64,000 bases of DNA from Phytophthora sp. 'mugwort' (GCA_033558025.1 JAUCEF010000001.1:3348001-3412000); one strand, 5' to 3'. Positions 20,088 to 33,200 are shown, counted from the stretch's first letter. The notes: generated from the sequence alone by a model not told the origin. A program made the numbers and translations.

Positions 20088-21249
20088 TGGATGAGAGACT
20101 CGATAGAAGATTTCGGCTGGTCGTGCGCAGGTTTTTGTCATGTATACTAGAATATGGCATGAGTTTGTAACAATGAAGAGAACCACTGGCTGGCACAACA
20201 GCAAGCATACAAGACTCACAAATGTACCAAGGATGCTGTTGAAACGGCGATGTTAAGAGAGTGTAGTCACCAGACCGACGTCTTCTTCCGGAGAATCATG
20301 CACTTGATGTTGTGACAGGAGAATCAGAGACTCTGCTGGAATCCGGATAAAGAAGATGTCATGGCACGTGCCATTTGGAGTATCAACGACATAGGTGCGT
20401 ACGTACTGAAGACGAGTGCAATGTCAGCATCGACCGTTACACGCAGTTCTCTTTCCTCTTGATCTGTTTCGACAGAGCAAGCGACTCTTCTCATCACACA
20501 TATTCCGGGCATCTGGTGCTAAACTCACGAAATGAGTTCAAGGCCAGTAGTTCCCCTCTATGAGCGTCACTCTACGATTCCCTATCGGACTTGTATATAT
20601 TCAAATCAATGATGGAATACTTCCTTATGTTGCTCGGGAAGACGGTTTAAGAAGTTCATGCCTGGCTACCCATGAACTGCCGCTCGTGCAAATCCTATGT
20701 CGGCGTGTTTCACTGAGGGGTTCTGAGTGTATGGCAAGGCATTCACCAGCTGCAAGGACTAAGGTGGCACCTTTGCCGGAGAGTTTATGAGTGCCGTTCT
20801 AGTTGCATTTCCATGCTGCATAGTCCCAGCCCGGCTTCGAACCAGGGAACCCGAAAATATTTTTTATACGTATTTCTGTAAAATTCAGCCATATATCGCG
20901 AGTTTGTTTCTTGAATTAACAAACAAATAGCTACATATCGATGTCAAGTCAAATGAATTATCAGTAATCAGGCTTGATAAAAAAAACACGCGGCCTGATG
21001 GGCGTGGACTTGCTCTTCGAACGCTACGGGGCTAGAAGTGTGTCAAACATGGCTCGCGTGCGAGGTTAGATGAGTGAAACTTTAGATAATGAGCTAGGCT
21101 ATCACAACTCGGCGCGGCGAGCCCTCGCGGCTGTCAAAACGTACTTAATCTCTATCCCCCACCCTAATTGTAGCTCTTCCACGTATGTCAATCTAACACC
21201 ATCAATCAGACTTTCCCGTCCGTCTATCCGTCAGTCAGTCACACCCGTA
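20088..21249. other. intergenic, no gene seen
   Basis: Only short frames without domains. Near 20838-20850 there is an isolated minus-strand box-B-like stretch (GGTTCGAAGCC) without a matching box A. Confidence 0.45.
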
Positions 21250-21620
21250 ATGGTTTAGTCCGGTCCTGTCATTGGCCAAAATACTGCCGCCGAGCGAAGC
21301 GAGGCGGCCTCCCATTGGCTGAAACTGCCTTTTTGCTGCCGAGCGAAGCGAAGGCGGCTCCGTCATTAACCTTTTCATGTATAGCGGGACCAGAGGGTCC
21401 GCCTTTCCTACTGAAGCCGAAGGCGTAGGTAGCTCACTTAGTATCCAAACGCGGCGAGTAGTGCAGCGAGCCTCTGCGAGCGGAGCGGAGGCGCTACTAC
21501 CGGAGCGAGGCGTAAGAAGCGTTTCTCAGTAGTTGAGCGACCACTTGAGCGAGCGAAACGGTCATCATCCAACTTTCATTACCGCCCGCATAGCGGGGCT
21601 CGGCTAGTCCTACATCAATG
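21250..21620. repeat. GAGCGAAGCGA-type repeat cluster
   Basis: GCCGAGCGAAGCGA[G/A]GGCGGC recurs near 21288, 21338 and 21839, each next to CCATTGGC or a similar sequence. A second block (AGTAGTGCAGCGAGCC, GCGAGCGGAGCGGAGGCGC) follows at 21455-21510. The cluster is rich in short imperfect palindromes and has no coding potential. It is related to the foldback at 21892-22678. Confidence 0.6.
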
Positions 21621-21891
21621 CTAGTATCGCTTCTCTATGTTAATCCGAATCTTGCTTGCCGCCTGCACCTCTCTTTCGGCATGGTTTGGCTGGGGTTTAG
21701 TACCGGTACCCACCCATAGAATCGAATCGCACTATCTTTCCGACTCGGCAAACTATACCTGAAATTGCAAAAATAGCCTTGCATCACGTTTAAAAAACCC
21801 TTTTCATTGGCCAAAATCCATGTAATTTTTTTATTGCTGCCGAGCGAAGCGAAGGCGGCCTCCCATTGGCTGCAATTAAGGTGTGTTGTTA

Positions 21892-22678
21892 CACTAATGT
21901 GTATTTCGCTGCCGAGCGAATCGAAGGCGGCCACCCTACGCGATAGGAGTAGTGAAGCGGGCTCGAATAGCGCGCGGAACGGAGTGGGTCCAAGGTAAGA
22001 GTAGTGTAGCGAGCCGGAACAGCGAGCGGAACGGAATGAGACAAGATAGTGGGACACGATGGGAGTAGTGAAGCGAGCTGGAACAGCGAGCGGAACGGAG
22101 TGGGACACGATACGTGTATGTGAAGCGCTAGTACAGCGAGCGGAATGGGGTAGAACCCAACAAAAACACACCGCCCGCAAAGCGGGCGGCGAGCATCTAG
22201 TCCTAAAACTCGACGCTAACGTCGCTCCGTCCTTCCGTCTGTCACGCCATAACGTGATTCTAGACGCAATCTTATTGGCTACCGAGCGCAGTATATGTAC
22301 AATAACTACGTACCCGCATCTGGGATGGCAACGACTGCGAGGTCCAAAGTTTAAACTCGGAGTCTATTAAAATAGCTCAGTTAAGCCTTAGGATAACATA
22401 CGGATGGAGATCCAAATTGGTGTGGTCCACACCTCAAAACCCAGTAAAAGCCCCCTCCCCCTCATCCTACTCCGTTCCGCTCGCTGTGTTAGCTCGCTTC
22501 ACTACTACCATCGTGTCCCACTATCTTGTCTCATTCCGTTCCGCTCGCTGTTCCAGCTCGCTACACTACTCTTATCTTGGCTCCACTCCGTTCCGCGCGC
22601 TATTCCAGCCCGCTTCACTACTCCTATCACGTAGGGTGGCCGCCTTCGCTTCGTTCGGCAGCGAAGTACGCATTAGAT
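21892..22678. repeat. foldback element with about 215-bp inverted arms
   Basis: The left arm (about 21892-22106) and right arm (about 22462-22678) are inverted copies: the left reads TTCGCTGCCGAGCGAATCGA then GGCGGCCACCCTACG, and the right ends with its complement. Each arm contains three to four modules of about 50-60 bp built on AGTAGTG[A/T]AGCG and AGCGAGCGGAACGGAGTG. The 355-bp centre has no coding signal. It looks like a non-autonomous inverted-repeat transposable element. Confidence 0.75.
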
Positions 22679-23578
22679 AAAAACGATTAATACATGTATT
22701 AATATGTCTTATTTGTTTTGATATAAAAGCAACCAATCTAAAGAAACCACACAATTTATTTTTGCCTTCTGCTGTGCCGTCTAACATATGCGGTAAGACG
22801 AAAGACGCGCTGGCAGTTGGTGCATGAGAAGACCATTTGTGGAATTCCAGCGCACCAGACCACTCAGATGCTCTTCAACTGCTTTATATAGTTTTAACCC
22901 AAATGTTCCTCTTTTTCTTAACGGCGGGTGGGTGGGCTTTTTTACATCCCTAAACCCCAAAAACTTTATCCCTATTTCCGAACCCTGATCACAGCCGCAA
23001 GCCGATCCTGCGTATAAAAACACCCTGCGAAATTACGGCCTTGTGGCGTCGTTGATGGCTCCGATTTGTATATCGAAGGAAAGTGAGTGCTGCGCCCGAC
23101 TGAAAAAGGAGGGGGTGAAAGTCACATAAAACGACCACCGGAGGAGAGCGGTTTCGAGCGCGCGTAGCCACAGCAAACCCGTGCGGGTGCCCGAGAAGCA
23201 GGGCCGCGCGGTATTTGCGGAGGCGGGCCCAGCGCCGAGCTTTCCAGCGAGCCGAGCACTATAGCGGGCCGAGCTTAGCTTTTTTTCTCGCAGGAGCGCA
23301 GCGACTGCCTTTGCGAAGCAAATCCAAGACCGCGATGCCATCGGTCCTCGAAAGGGCTACGGTAAATGGTGATGTGAGACATACTATACAAAAACGTAAG
23401 TGTAAACTAAAGATGTGACGCGGCGAGTTGGGCGCAGCGACGCGTGCCATGTAAAAGGCTAACCTGGCGCGTTTCCATAAGTAAGGTAGAACAGATAGAA
23501 ATACTTCACCGCACTACGAATACCTAGCTGAAGCACTTCAGGCTAATGCATAACAGCTTTGTGAGGGACATGGCCCAC
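22679..23578. other. non-coding DNA with LTR-like fragment
   Basis: No gene is seen. It includes the repeat described at 23076-23294; short frames there are shared with the copy at 53509-53735 and read as LTR sequence, not protein. Confidence 0.45.
23076..23294 (-). repeat. LTR-like fragment shared with 53509-53735
   Basis: The complement aligns with 53509-53735: shared CTCCTGCGAG, AAAAAAA, GGAAAGCTCGG, GCTGGGCCCG and TTTGCTGTGGCTACGCGCGC blocks. The 53-kb copy adjoins the gag of a minus-strand gypsy element, so both are likely LTR pieces of that family (this one a solo or truncated LTR). Confidence 0.6.
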
Positions 23579-24118
23579 TCACATCTCGCCGTATATCAGG
23601 GAAGGATTCCACAGTCGCTCGTGCGCGATAACTGATCCATCTGCTAGTTCTCCAGTCTCGGGATCTTCATCCTCCACTCCGTACGTTTCGCCGACCGTTT
23701 CGCCGTTGTCTGATTCCTCTTCGTGACACAGAATGCACTCCATAACGCAAGTAGTGGTTACAGATTCAGCAGCATGATGGATCCTCTGCTCCCCACGGCC
23801 TCTACAGGCTGCTGTTGTAGACCCGACGGGCGTTGAACGGCAATTGCACATGCTGACACGCGTTCCAGTACGCCTTTATTCCACCTGATATCGTAGGAGT
23901 GTCGGCGTGATTCCTTGAACACGCTCAAGACGCCGCCATGCTTCAGACTGGTCTTCTTGGTCTTGCCTACGACGGAGTCTCCCTCACGACGTACTGCCAT
24001 GACGCCTTCTCCGATTTGTGTGCTTCGAGTAGCGGAGGAAAGCTGCTTGCAAGACGCGTTTGCACTGGATTTATCAAAAAAGCCAGTTAGTAACAAACCT
24101 ATAGCGTTTATTAAGTCG
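23579..24118 (-). other. interrupted hypothetical ORF
   Basis: A minus-strand frame enters from the copia insertion point (24118) and runs to a stop at 23758-23760. Another frame (23851-23579) reads as an acidic protein with ECILCHEEESDNGETVGETY. Removing the copia element and one copy of its duplication leaves the first frame in phase with a frame at 38615-38449, about 176 codons in all. I do not recognise it. It may be a host gene, or another element, broken by the copia insertion. Confidence 0.35.
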
Positions 24119-24345
24119 TGAGGTGCAGTGCTTGTTACGCACACACGATGTTGCCGATACCACGTCACAGATTATGTGGTTACATAAAGGCAACTTGCAT
24201 GTTGAGAGTGATGATCGTGAAAGTTTCGCGAACTACCTATCAAGTTTACCAGGGTTCTAGAATGTAGTGCTAGGAGAAGCTAGTGACGTGTGAGCTTAAG
24301 CTTTTGGCTATCAATGTCACTTTCCATTCTGCATCGAACAGTTCA
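24119..24345 (+). repeat. 5' LTR of old copia
   Basis: 227 bp beginning TGAGGTGCAGTG and ending GAACAGTTCA, matching 38216-38443 apart from about eight substitutions. GGTTATGAGCCCA shortly after it (from 24356) sits where a primer-binding site is expected. Confidence 0.8.
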
Positions 24346-24389
24346 AGTCGTTTTTGGTTATGAGCCCAAATACGCTAGGTCCAAACGAC

Positions 24390-24735
24390 GTCCTGCACGA
24401 GGACATTTCCTCTGGGAATTCAACTGCCGTATGGCACTCGCGAGGAAGGACCAGCTGGACCATGTCGAGATGAAGCCAGAAGATGCAGCTAAGCGGGTGA
24501 CCGAGACGTGGAGAGCCGCCGATTTCAAGGCGCTGGCTGTCATCTCCAAGTTGCTGAGTCCAGTGTATCAGTCTATGATCCGAGAGTGCAAGTCTGCGAA
24601 GAACGCGTGGGAGGTGCTGCGGGAGTTCTTCGTGAAGCAGAACCTTTACAATCACATGCAGCTTCGAAAGCAGCTTCACGACTTCCAGATGGCGTCTGGA
24701 GCCGACTTGATGCATCACCTTCTCGGGCCCCACGT
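24390..24735 (+). pseudogene. copia Gag (UBN2-type) N-terminal fragment
   Basis: Frame 24290-24853 includes LWEFNCRMALARKDQLDHVE, ETWRAADFKALAVISKLLSP and NAWEVLREFFVKQNLYNHMQ, the start of a copia-type gag_UBN2 capsid region; the same motifs occur in the inner copia. After ASGADLMHHL (about 24720) the homology ends and foreign sequence begins. There is no zinc knuckle. It is the left remnant of the old copia. Confidence 0.8.
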
Positions 24736-24758
24736 TGAATCGTCATATCGAACACCCT

Positions 24759-25611
24759 TCACGAGGTATTTGTACTTACAATCCGCATCCTTTTGTGATC
24801 TAAGATCTTTTCAGCTTCAAATACTTGGTTCTTGGCGGATGGAGCGTCGGTGAGGTTAGCTTTAAAAAGTTTAATATGATTCGGAGATATATAGAGAGTG
24901 TGTCCATTTTTTGAACGAGTCTGTACTTTATATCCATCAGGTCCCACGATTTCGTAAATAGTCTTAATCCATCGGGTATTATCCTTATCGAATGTACCTT
25001 TATCAAGTCGATAGAGCACAGTCGCCCCGATAGTAGCTCATTTTCCACGCGCTCCATTAATTCATGATTATGATTGAGGTCATCTACCATGACTTGTCCT
25101 TTCGCCTTATTTGGTGTTGATTAGATAGGTGAATGCCATGTACTGTTATAGTTGTTGATGACTGATTTAACAATCTTCTCAGTGGTAGGCTGTCGCTTCG
25201 AATGAGTCTCATTTTAAACGTACGATTGACACGTTCGATTTTACCCATCGTAGCATGATCTCCAGGTTCATTGTTGAAATGAGTGGTGTTTTGTGATTTC
25301 AGGTAGGTAGTAGCCTTACGATTCAGGAATTATTTACCGTTATCGGTTGTCAATATATTAACCTTTTCCTCCTTGATCAGCGCCTTAATACCGGTTACAA
25401 TTGTGTCTGCTCGCTTATTCTTCAACAGCTTGGCGAAACCTAATCGCGAGTTGATATTGATCGCGGTAAGCACGGATTTACCCCCCCCCCCAAACGGCAA
25501 GATCCATTTGCCATGAATTGTGGTTGTTTGAAGCGATTCTGAATCATCGTAACTATCCTTCTGCTCAACATATTGTTGGATGTCAAGCTTTGTATTGTAC
25601 CAATCCCTCAT
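24759..25611 (-). pseudogene. Polinton integrase, broken
   Basis: Frame 25611-25330 reads TTIHGKWILPFGGGGKSVLT (probably near the first acidic position) and NILTTDNGK (second Asp). It then stops at a TAA; the reading continues in another frame with GDHATMGKIERVNRTFK, which carries the catalytic Glu. The C-terminal part (25019-24759) has YRLDKGTFDK, YEIVGPDGYKVQTRSKNGHT and YISPNHIKL, the chromodomain-like tail of Polinton integrases. At least two frameshifts or stops break it. It joins new element DNA to host DNA when intact. Confidence 0.82.
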
Positions 25612-25629
25612 TTGCTTGAGCGTATCGAT

Positions 25630-28600
25630 GATTCGATCTCCTTAGCCTTTTTATGAAGAGCGTTGGCTGAGATGAAACCCGTTTCAGGATCATAGTACAG
25701 TTGTTCCAGTAGCACATCCATCTCTATATAAAAAAGAGATAGTACTTTCAACCTATATCTCCAAAGGCGAAGTAGTGACCCCATCTTCCAATACGCGGCG
25801 CTTGCCGTAATAATAGTTGAGAGCCGCTTCAGTTTGAGTGTATGGAATCATCGAGTTAATCTCCTTACACATACGAAAAATCCCATGTTATTACCCTTGA
25901 ATGTGATGCGTTTTTTTACAACTGATTCGAAGCTCTCAGGGCTTAACACATTCTTGTTGCGAGAGTTTTGTACTCCCTTCGCTGACAGTTTAATCATTGG
26001 TTTCTTAGTCTCTTTGTCGATCTTATCACCAAGGTAGCAGATATAATTTTTTGAGCTGAGACTGACCATTGCATTACATCGGAACTCTTCCTTGAATAGT
26101 CCAGGAGTAAATGTATCATAGCTCGATACTTCTGTGTTGTAGTCCCTTGGGAACCAATCATACTTATGCTTCTGAAAGTGTTCAATAAGCTCAGGTTTAA
26201 TTAGATTGGGAAAAGATTTTCTGCACTGAAAGCAATTTATCCTGAGTCTGTGTCAATTTCCTGATACTGAAAATTACTCCGATCGAAGTAGAAATCAATG
26301 CAATCATAGTAGAATTGGAGCATTAGGAGCTTAGCTAGCTGATAGATGGCAATCGACAGGTGAATCGGATTCCTGAGTTTGATTCGTCGCTTTGACTTAA
26401 CCATCTCGACCATACCGTCATTAAGCTCAGTCTTGGAGCTGAACGTGAAGTGCTCAGTAGCATTGTAGATAGTCTTCTCGTTCGAGAGGAACTCAACTTT
26501 TTTATGCTTAGACATATCCATACCAGAACGTCCAAATGCAGAGTACACAACGAGCTTCATCATTGTACCAATCATATTTTTGCTTTCATCAGAATTACCC
26601 TCATGTCGAGCTTGCGATACCTCTTCCATAAATGGCTGGAATGCTTTGTGAGCACTCGCCTTAATGAAGCTGTAAGTCTTGGCGATTATCATACCATGAG
26701 AGAGGTACCATTTGACTAGAGGTGTGTAAATGAGTATTTTTTTACCGAAATTACTACCAATTTGAGCTTACGACTCTTCTTAGCCATATTCTTACCTCGA
26801 GACTGGTTGTATTCAAACATGTGCGTACCAATGATTTCTTCAGTTGGATCGATCTCAATGTTCTTGAAAATTGGCGACATCTCACTGAAATAATTTTTCA
26901 AGTGCTCTGGTGTTTCAATATCGCATTCAAGGAATCCAAAGATTTTATCGCATTTAATATCATCGATGATGTTATCGTAACCCTCGATTGTAGTCAATAG
27001 GCCGCAAGGTACCCAATTACCTAAACACCATAGGTATAGAGCATTCACGTCGTATTCAATGATCGTCTTACAGATTGTACCTCCACGAATTGTGGACTCA
27101 TTACATTAGCATATCGGTTGAAAATGATGGATGGGCCTCCAGCGATATTGTCTTTCAACTTATGATAGATATCATATTCTTCTTCATCAATCGAATAACC
27201 AGGCGGTCGGCATTCAACTCGATCAACTTTTTGTATCGAAATGCCTTGATGTTCTTATCTTTTCTAGCGACATTACAATTAATGCAACTGAAGATGAAAT
27301 ATTACCATCCTCGTGTCCTTTCTTGTTATTGATACGATCTGCTGATACATTATCTTCATTGGGTTTGACAAAGCTATAGTTGCAAATATACTTTTGCTTT
27401 TTGAGTAGGGTATCCAGGTGCTGCATTGTCATTGAGAACTCGCGTTTAGCTTCTTCATCTTGCTTGATATATCCTATGAATCGCTTCTCTGGAAAATCAA
27501 ATGCTACTCCTGGCTTCTTGCTCTGGAAAATGAGCTCTTGAGTCTTGTACATTACTTTTTCGCTAAGTCCGGGTAATGAAACTCCATCGTAGAACATATC
27601 TAACTCGAAACGCTTGAAAAGCTCGCGCTGCTTTGGATAGCTTTGATAAATGGCCCTACGTCGAGGTTGTTGTACCAAATGAGTAGATCTTTGATCGTCT
27701 TCATTTAATAATGTTCCCGAACAAACTGAACTCGCTTATACTCATCATCGCTGATGTTTGTACAACGGAGTTTGCTGTAAAAAGCTGACTTAGGTGGTAG
27801 CTTTGTCTCATTTAGAACATCGAAATTCGTGATGTATTCGTACGGGAACACTCCCTTGGATAGCTCACAAGTACAACGGATCTTGTCTTCACAGTTACAA
27901 TTACCCAGACAGGTTTCGAGATACTTAGCATAGCTCGTCCCGGCAGGACATAGTTGATTATATCAAGTATCTTGAAGCTATTGCTGACAAAAGCCATGTA
28001 GCCTCCGGGTTTGATGATATGTTGAATATTCTTAGTTCCGATCGTACTAAACAGTTCATTCTTGATCAGATTTATGTCATAATTTCCTGTATTGAACCCG
28101 ACTGGTAACTGATCGAGAATTTGATCCAGAGTCTCGAGGTTTTTACTACTGTTCTCTTTGATTTTCAGGTACCTATCGAGTTGTGAGTTATACTTTCTCT
28201 TCTTGTTGATGTTCTCAAGCGTTATACCATCCATTATACTTGGATATGCCGCTTCGATGGTTGATACCTGTTTGTTGATTGAATAGTAAACTGACTTGAA
28301 CTTATTCTTGTGATAATCAGTGATGTCATCGGATACCTTGTTGATGTACGATATCATGTTCTCAACCAATGTTTTAGGGTCATCATACGCAAAGCAGCAC
28401 TTCTCAGTAGATAAGCTATCCGAAATACTCACCGATACTGGGATATGCTTGCTTGTGAATTCAGTATTAGCTCCGTGTTGTTGCCTCAACGGTTCTATCA
28501 ACGCCTCTAAATCGAAAACGATAAAGTGATCGAGATAGGGATCCACATTCTTGATAGGGTACTCCGACAGTAGCTTTTTGATTCTATTCTCAGGCGGTTT

Positions 28601-29657
28601 GTAAATCTTCGGTTTCTTAACAAATGACTCGGGATTGATCCGATCGCACTTATTCTTACTGTGAGCACGCATTCGAACATCATTCTCGAATCATGGAACA
28701 ATTAGGACAATTGTACTTGGATTGAACTCGATTGACGTTTGTGATAAAGAAGGCGTGATTGTCATGATAAAGGATATTGAGCGTATCCTCATATTTTGCT
28801 TCCGTTGGTCGCTTACATTCGACAACGTTAGTCTCGACGTCGAAGCTATAAATATTGATATTCAGCTCGAAGAACTCGTCCAGGTGATTGAATTCGAGTA
28901 GATCGATTGGATTAAAGCTCTTGTATAGACTTAGTGAGAATGTAAGTCCTTTGTAGCTACAATAACACTTGAATCTTCCTTAACTTTAGCCACAACCTTT
29001 CGCTGATTCTTTTCTTCTTGAAGGTGGTAAGCAATGCAATAGAATACACACTAGTTATTGGTTTGTGGGAAATTAATGATATATCTGTTCTTCTTAATGA
29101 ATTCCGAAACCAAAGCATCACTATCACCAAGGGCGTGATCGCGGTAGTCAATGAAGATCTTGAATCCATTAATGGATTTAACCTTTATACCCGACTTCGG
29201 GTAGTTGAGTGTATCAGATATTCTTTCATTCGAATATCAGAAATTACTTTTCTTGCATCGGCTCTGCTATTTACTACGAATGGTCGATCATAGACATTAG
29301 TATTAGCAATATTCGGATAGAGTAGAATTTGTCATCATTCACTGGATCGTACATAGTATACCCAAGTGCGATATTGATCTTATAAACCTTCTTCTGAGTG
29401 AGGAGTACGTTCTCAAGTTTATCATAAACCTCGCTGGTAGGAATTATCTCATATAGATGGGTCTCACTAAACATTCCAACCCATGGCTTGTATGTTGGGT
29501 CATCATGGTAGTCAAGCGATAACTGTTTCTTCAGCTTTTCAATCGAAACATTGTACTGCTTAGCAATAAGTTGCTGATTCTTAGGGTTGGAAATATTCCC
29601 GATGAAAACCATCTTACCAGTATGCCCCCGAACCTTTAGTCGGTAGCTGCTCCCCAT
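25630..29657 (-). pseudogene. Polinton protein-primed-type DNA polymerase B, broken
   Basis: About 4 kb (roughly 1,300 codons) in several frames, near the usual Polinton PolB size. From the N-terminus: ORF 29657-29274 (NPKNQQLIAKQYNVSIEKL); a zinc-finger-like KYNCPNCSMI with H/C downstream near 28700; exonuclease motifs FIVFDLEAL (Exo I) and GFNTGNYDINLI (Exo II) in 28672-27812; an insert with NEDNVSADRINNKKGH near 27350; palm motif A region FGFLECDIETPEHL (about 26930); MMKLVVYSAFGRS (motif B region); and motif C QEIDTDSG at about 26245. The C-terminus has FTPGLFKEEFRCNAMVSLSS. It would replicate the element from a protein primer. It is inactive because of multiple frame breaks. Confidence 0.82.
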
Positions 29658-29985
29658 TTAATCGGTTTAATATTCAAACGCTTAAGTCCTTCAAGTTCGT
29701 AGGCAAACATGATTGCTATATATGTTGGCTATAGTATATCCGTGGAAATACTTTCTATATTTGGGAGCCATGTATCAGGATTACTTTCTATATGTACTTG
29801 AATAAAGTCAATTTCAAAACAAGATTATTCATTCTTTACTTTCTTCTATCTGATCGGGTTTTAGCTTCTCTTTAGCTTGATTTCTAAGTCTCGAATTTGA
29901 TCGCGATGCTCAATACCGTATTTCTTTTGATTAGCTAAAAGATCTCGTCGCTCGATTCTTACGGTAATATTTCTTCTGCGCACGC

Positions 29986-29990
29986 AGGAT
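29986..29990. repeat. target-site duplication AGGAT (left)
   Basis: AGGAT directly before the LTR, repeated at 34700-34704. Confidence 0.88.
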
Positions 29991-30275
29991 TGTTGAGATG
30001 CTCTTGTTGGTTTGAGGGCAAATGCCGAAGTGAGTTCTATTGTCTCCTTACTCTTGCTAACCTGCATCTACTTACCTTGTGTCCCAGGAGTAAATCGGAA
30101 TATCGACCAATCCGATCCATCCACGTGTTCTCAACTGCCCCCCCCCTTTTTCAGCACAACGCCATTGCGGAGCTCGCATGCATTGCGTCATCGCTGCATG
30201 TGCCCGCACGCATCGTGTCATCACTGCGCATGGGCATGACGTCACCGCTTCGCATATACGGCGCACACATCAACA
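29991..30275 (-). repeat. 3' LTR of young copia
   Basis: 285 bp, TGTTGAGATGC...CACATCAACA in plus-strand reading, with a 6-bp terminal inverted repeat. It is identical to 34417-34699 except for the C-run near 30138. Confidence 0.93.
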
Positions 30276-33200
30276 CTCCCACTCGCCGCATGCTGAGCGG
30301 TCTTGGTTCGGACGCCGCTCCCTGCGAGCAAGAACTGCAGTCTCTTCGTCCCGACCGCCTTCGTGAGCATGTCCGCCAGCTGACCTTCCGTCCCAACGTA
30401 GTCCACCGTGATGATGTCCCGGGCCACGTTCTCGCGGATGAAGTGGTGCCTGATGTCGACGTGCTTGGTCCGCGCATTGTAGCCGGCGTTGCTTGCCAGT
30501 GCAATGGCACCTTGGTTGTCCTCCCAGACTTGCGTCGCTCCCACTTGCTCATGACCCAGGTCCTTGAGCATCGCACGGGTCCATAGCACCTCCTGCGTGC
30601 ACAGGCTTAACGCCATGTACTCCGCCTCCGCCGAGCTCAGCGCCACCGTGCGCTGATACTTGGACTTGAAAACGACCGGCGCGCCGCCAATCATGATCAT
30701 GATCCCGGATACCGAGCGGCGGTCGTCCAGATTGCTGCCCCAGTCCGCGTCCGTGTACGCCTCCAACACGACCTTGCCGTCGTTGCCGCTGTAGATGACC
30801 CCGAAGTCCTTCGTCGTCTTCAGGTAGCGGAGCACACGAATGGCTGCCTTCCAGTGCTGCTGCCCAGGGTTCTCCAAGAACCGCGACAGCTGCGTGACGA
30901 TATATGCCACGTCCGGGCGCGTGCAGGTCGTGATGTACAACAAGCATCCGATCAAAGACCTGTACGGCTTGGACCTCATGTCCTCGCGCTCAGCGTTCGT
31001 GGTCGGCGATTGCATCTTCGTCAACTTCATGCCGGACTCGCACGGGTTCACCACCGCTTTCGCGTCTTGCTGGTTGAACCGGTTCACGACGTCGTCGATG
31101 TAGCGCGTCTGCCTGATCATCAACGTGCCGGCCGTGTGGTCATGGTCCACCTCCATACCGAGGATGAACTTGACCTCGCCGAGCTCCTTCATCTTAAACG
31201 CGCTCTTCAACGCCATCTTGACCTCGTCAATCTCTTTGTTGGTCTTGGCGGCGATGATCATGTCGTCCACGTACAAGCAGACGTACACGTAGTTGTCCTT
31301 GGAGCCCTTCACGTAGACGCACTGGTCTGCCCCGCAGCTGCGGAAGCCGATCTTCATAAACACGGCGTGGATCGTCTGATGCCACGCGCTCGCGGCCTGC
31401 TTGAGGCCGTAGATCGCCTTGTCCAGCTTGCACATCATGTTCTCCGCGTTCGTGATGCCGTACGGCACCTCCATGAACACTTGCTCCTTCAGATCACTGT
31501 TCAGGAACGCTGTGTCCACGTCCAGCTGCTCTGTGACGTAGGCCTTCGCCACCACCACCGACAGCACAACCCTGATCGAGTTCATGTTGGCGACGGGCGA
31601 GTACGTCTCGAAGAAGTCCACGCCGAACTTCTGCTTGAAGCCCTTCGCCACCAACCGGGCCTTGTACCGCACAACTCGGCCGTGCTCGTTCCGCTTCTTA
31701 GCGAACACCCATCGACACCCAATCGGCCGGGCGCCAGACGTCCGTCGAACCAGCGTCCACGAGCCATTGTCCGCGTGCGCCTTCAACTCGGAGTTCATCG
31801 CCTTGATTCACTCCGACGCCTCGTTGCTCTTCATGGCCTGCTGGTACGTGGTAGGCGCGTCGTCAGCTTCTCCCACACTGGCAGCGTAAGCCAGTACCGC
31901 TTCGGCGAGCAGTCCGTCCTCGTCGACTCGAGGTCGCTTAGGCGACGGCGGCCAGAAGTGGTCGTCGTTGTCCGGGTCGTCCTCGTCGTTCACCTTGTAC
32001 TCGTCTGCAACGTCTTGAAGAGCAAGGACTGAGTCACGAGGGCGTCGGACTCGTTCGGGTTCCGGGTGGAATACAAGATTGTCACTGAAGGCTGTCCCTG
32101 GCGTCCTTCGGTATCTTGCCAGCTCATGCCTCGTCAAGTCGTCCGACTCAGCCTCGGGCATCTCCGTGTCTTCCTCATGGCTCTCCTCCACCGATCCCAT
32201 CGGCTCTTCAGTAGCGGGTTGGCGCTCTTGCTCGTGCTGCACGACGTCATCGACGTCCTCCGTCGAATGGATGACCGTCGTGCTCTCCGTCGGCGCCGAG
32301 TCGTAGATGCCGTCTACCTCGCGCTCGTCGAGCTTCATCGACCTTGTCACCTTCACCTTGTTCGACTCCAAGTCGTACACGCGGTAGCCCTTCGAGTTCT
32401 CGGCGTACCCCAAGAACATGCACTTGAAGCTCTTCGGCTCCAACTTGGTGCGCTTTGCCTTGTCGACGTGAGCGTATCCGACCGAGCCGAACACGCGCAA
32501 GTGGTCCAGTCGCGGCTTGCCCCTGAACGCCAACTCGTACGGCGTCCTGCTCGAGTGCGTAATGGTCGTGGACCGGTTAATCAGGTACACCGACGTACTG
32601 ACCGCCTCGGCCCACCACATCGTTGAGATAGCCTTGTAATACAACATGCTGCGGGCCTTCTCCATGATCGTGCGGTTCATGCGCTCCGCCACGCCGTTCT
32701 GCTGCGGGCTGTAAGGCACGGTCTTCTGGTGAACGATCCCGTTCAACGCGCACAACCTGTCCATCTCCTTGTTGACGAACTCCGTGCCGTTGTCCGAGCG
32801 CAGGCACTTGATGCGCTCTCCCCACTGGTTCTCGTACAAGTTCATGAACGTCTTGAACTTGACGGGCACCTCACTCTTCTTGGTGATGAAGTACGCCACC
32901 ACGTACTTGGAGTAGTCATCCACAAACGTGAGCACGTACCGGGCCCCGCCCTTAGACTTCGTCTTCATGGGCCCCATGACGTCCGTGTGCACCAACTGCA
33001 ACACCTTCGTCGTCTTCGACAGCGATCGAGACGGGAAGTGCGCGACCGTCTGTTTGCCCTTCATGCAGCCCCCGCACAGCGTCATGGACTTGCGGTCCAA
33101 CGTGGGCATGCCAGTGGTGGCGCTCTGCGTCTTCGCCAGCGCGTCCTTGTTCAAGTGGCCCATGCGCGCATGCCACAACTCCCACTCACTGTCGACTCCG

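Noticed and set aside
20838..20850. tRNA or SINE from a box-B-like GGTTCGAAGCC
   Set aside because: No box A at the required distance on the same strand.
24346..24350. AGTCG after the 5' LTR as proof of LTR end
   Set aside because: AGTCG occurs before the 5' LTR, after it and after the 3' LTR, so the exact LTR edge cannot be settled from this alone.
30854..32032. Long plus-strand ORF (392 codons) opposite the copia RT region
   Set aside because: It mirrors the GC-rich copia codons on the minus strand, is rich in Arg/Val/His/Leu and has no domain. The minus frame carries all copia motifs.
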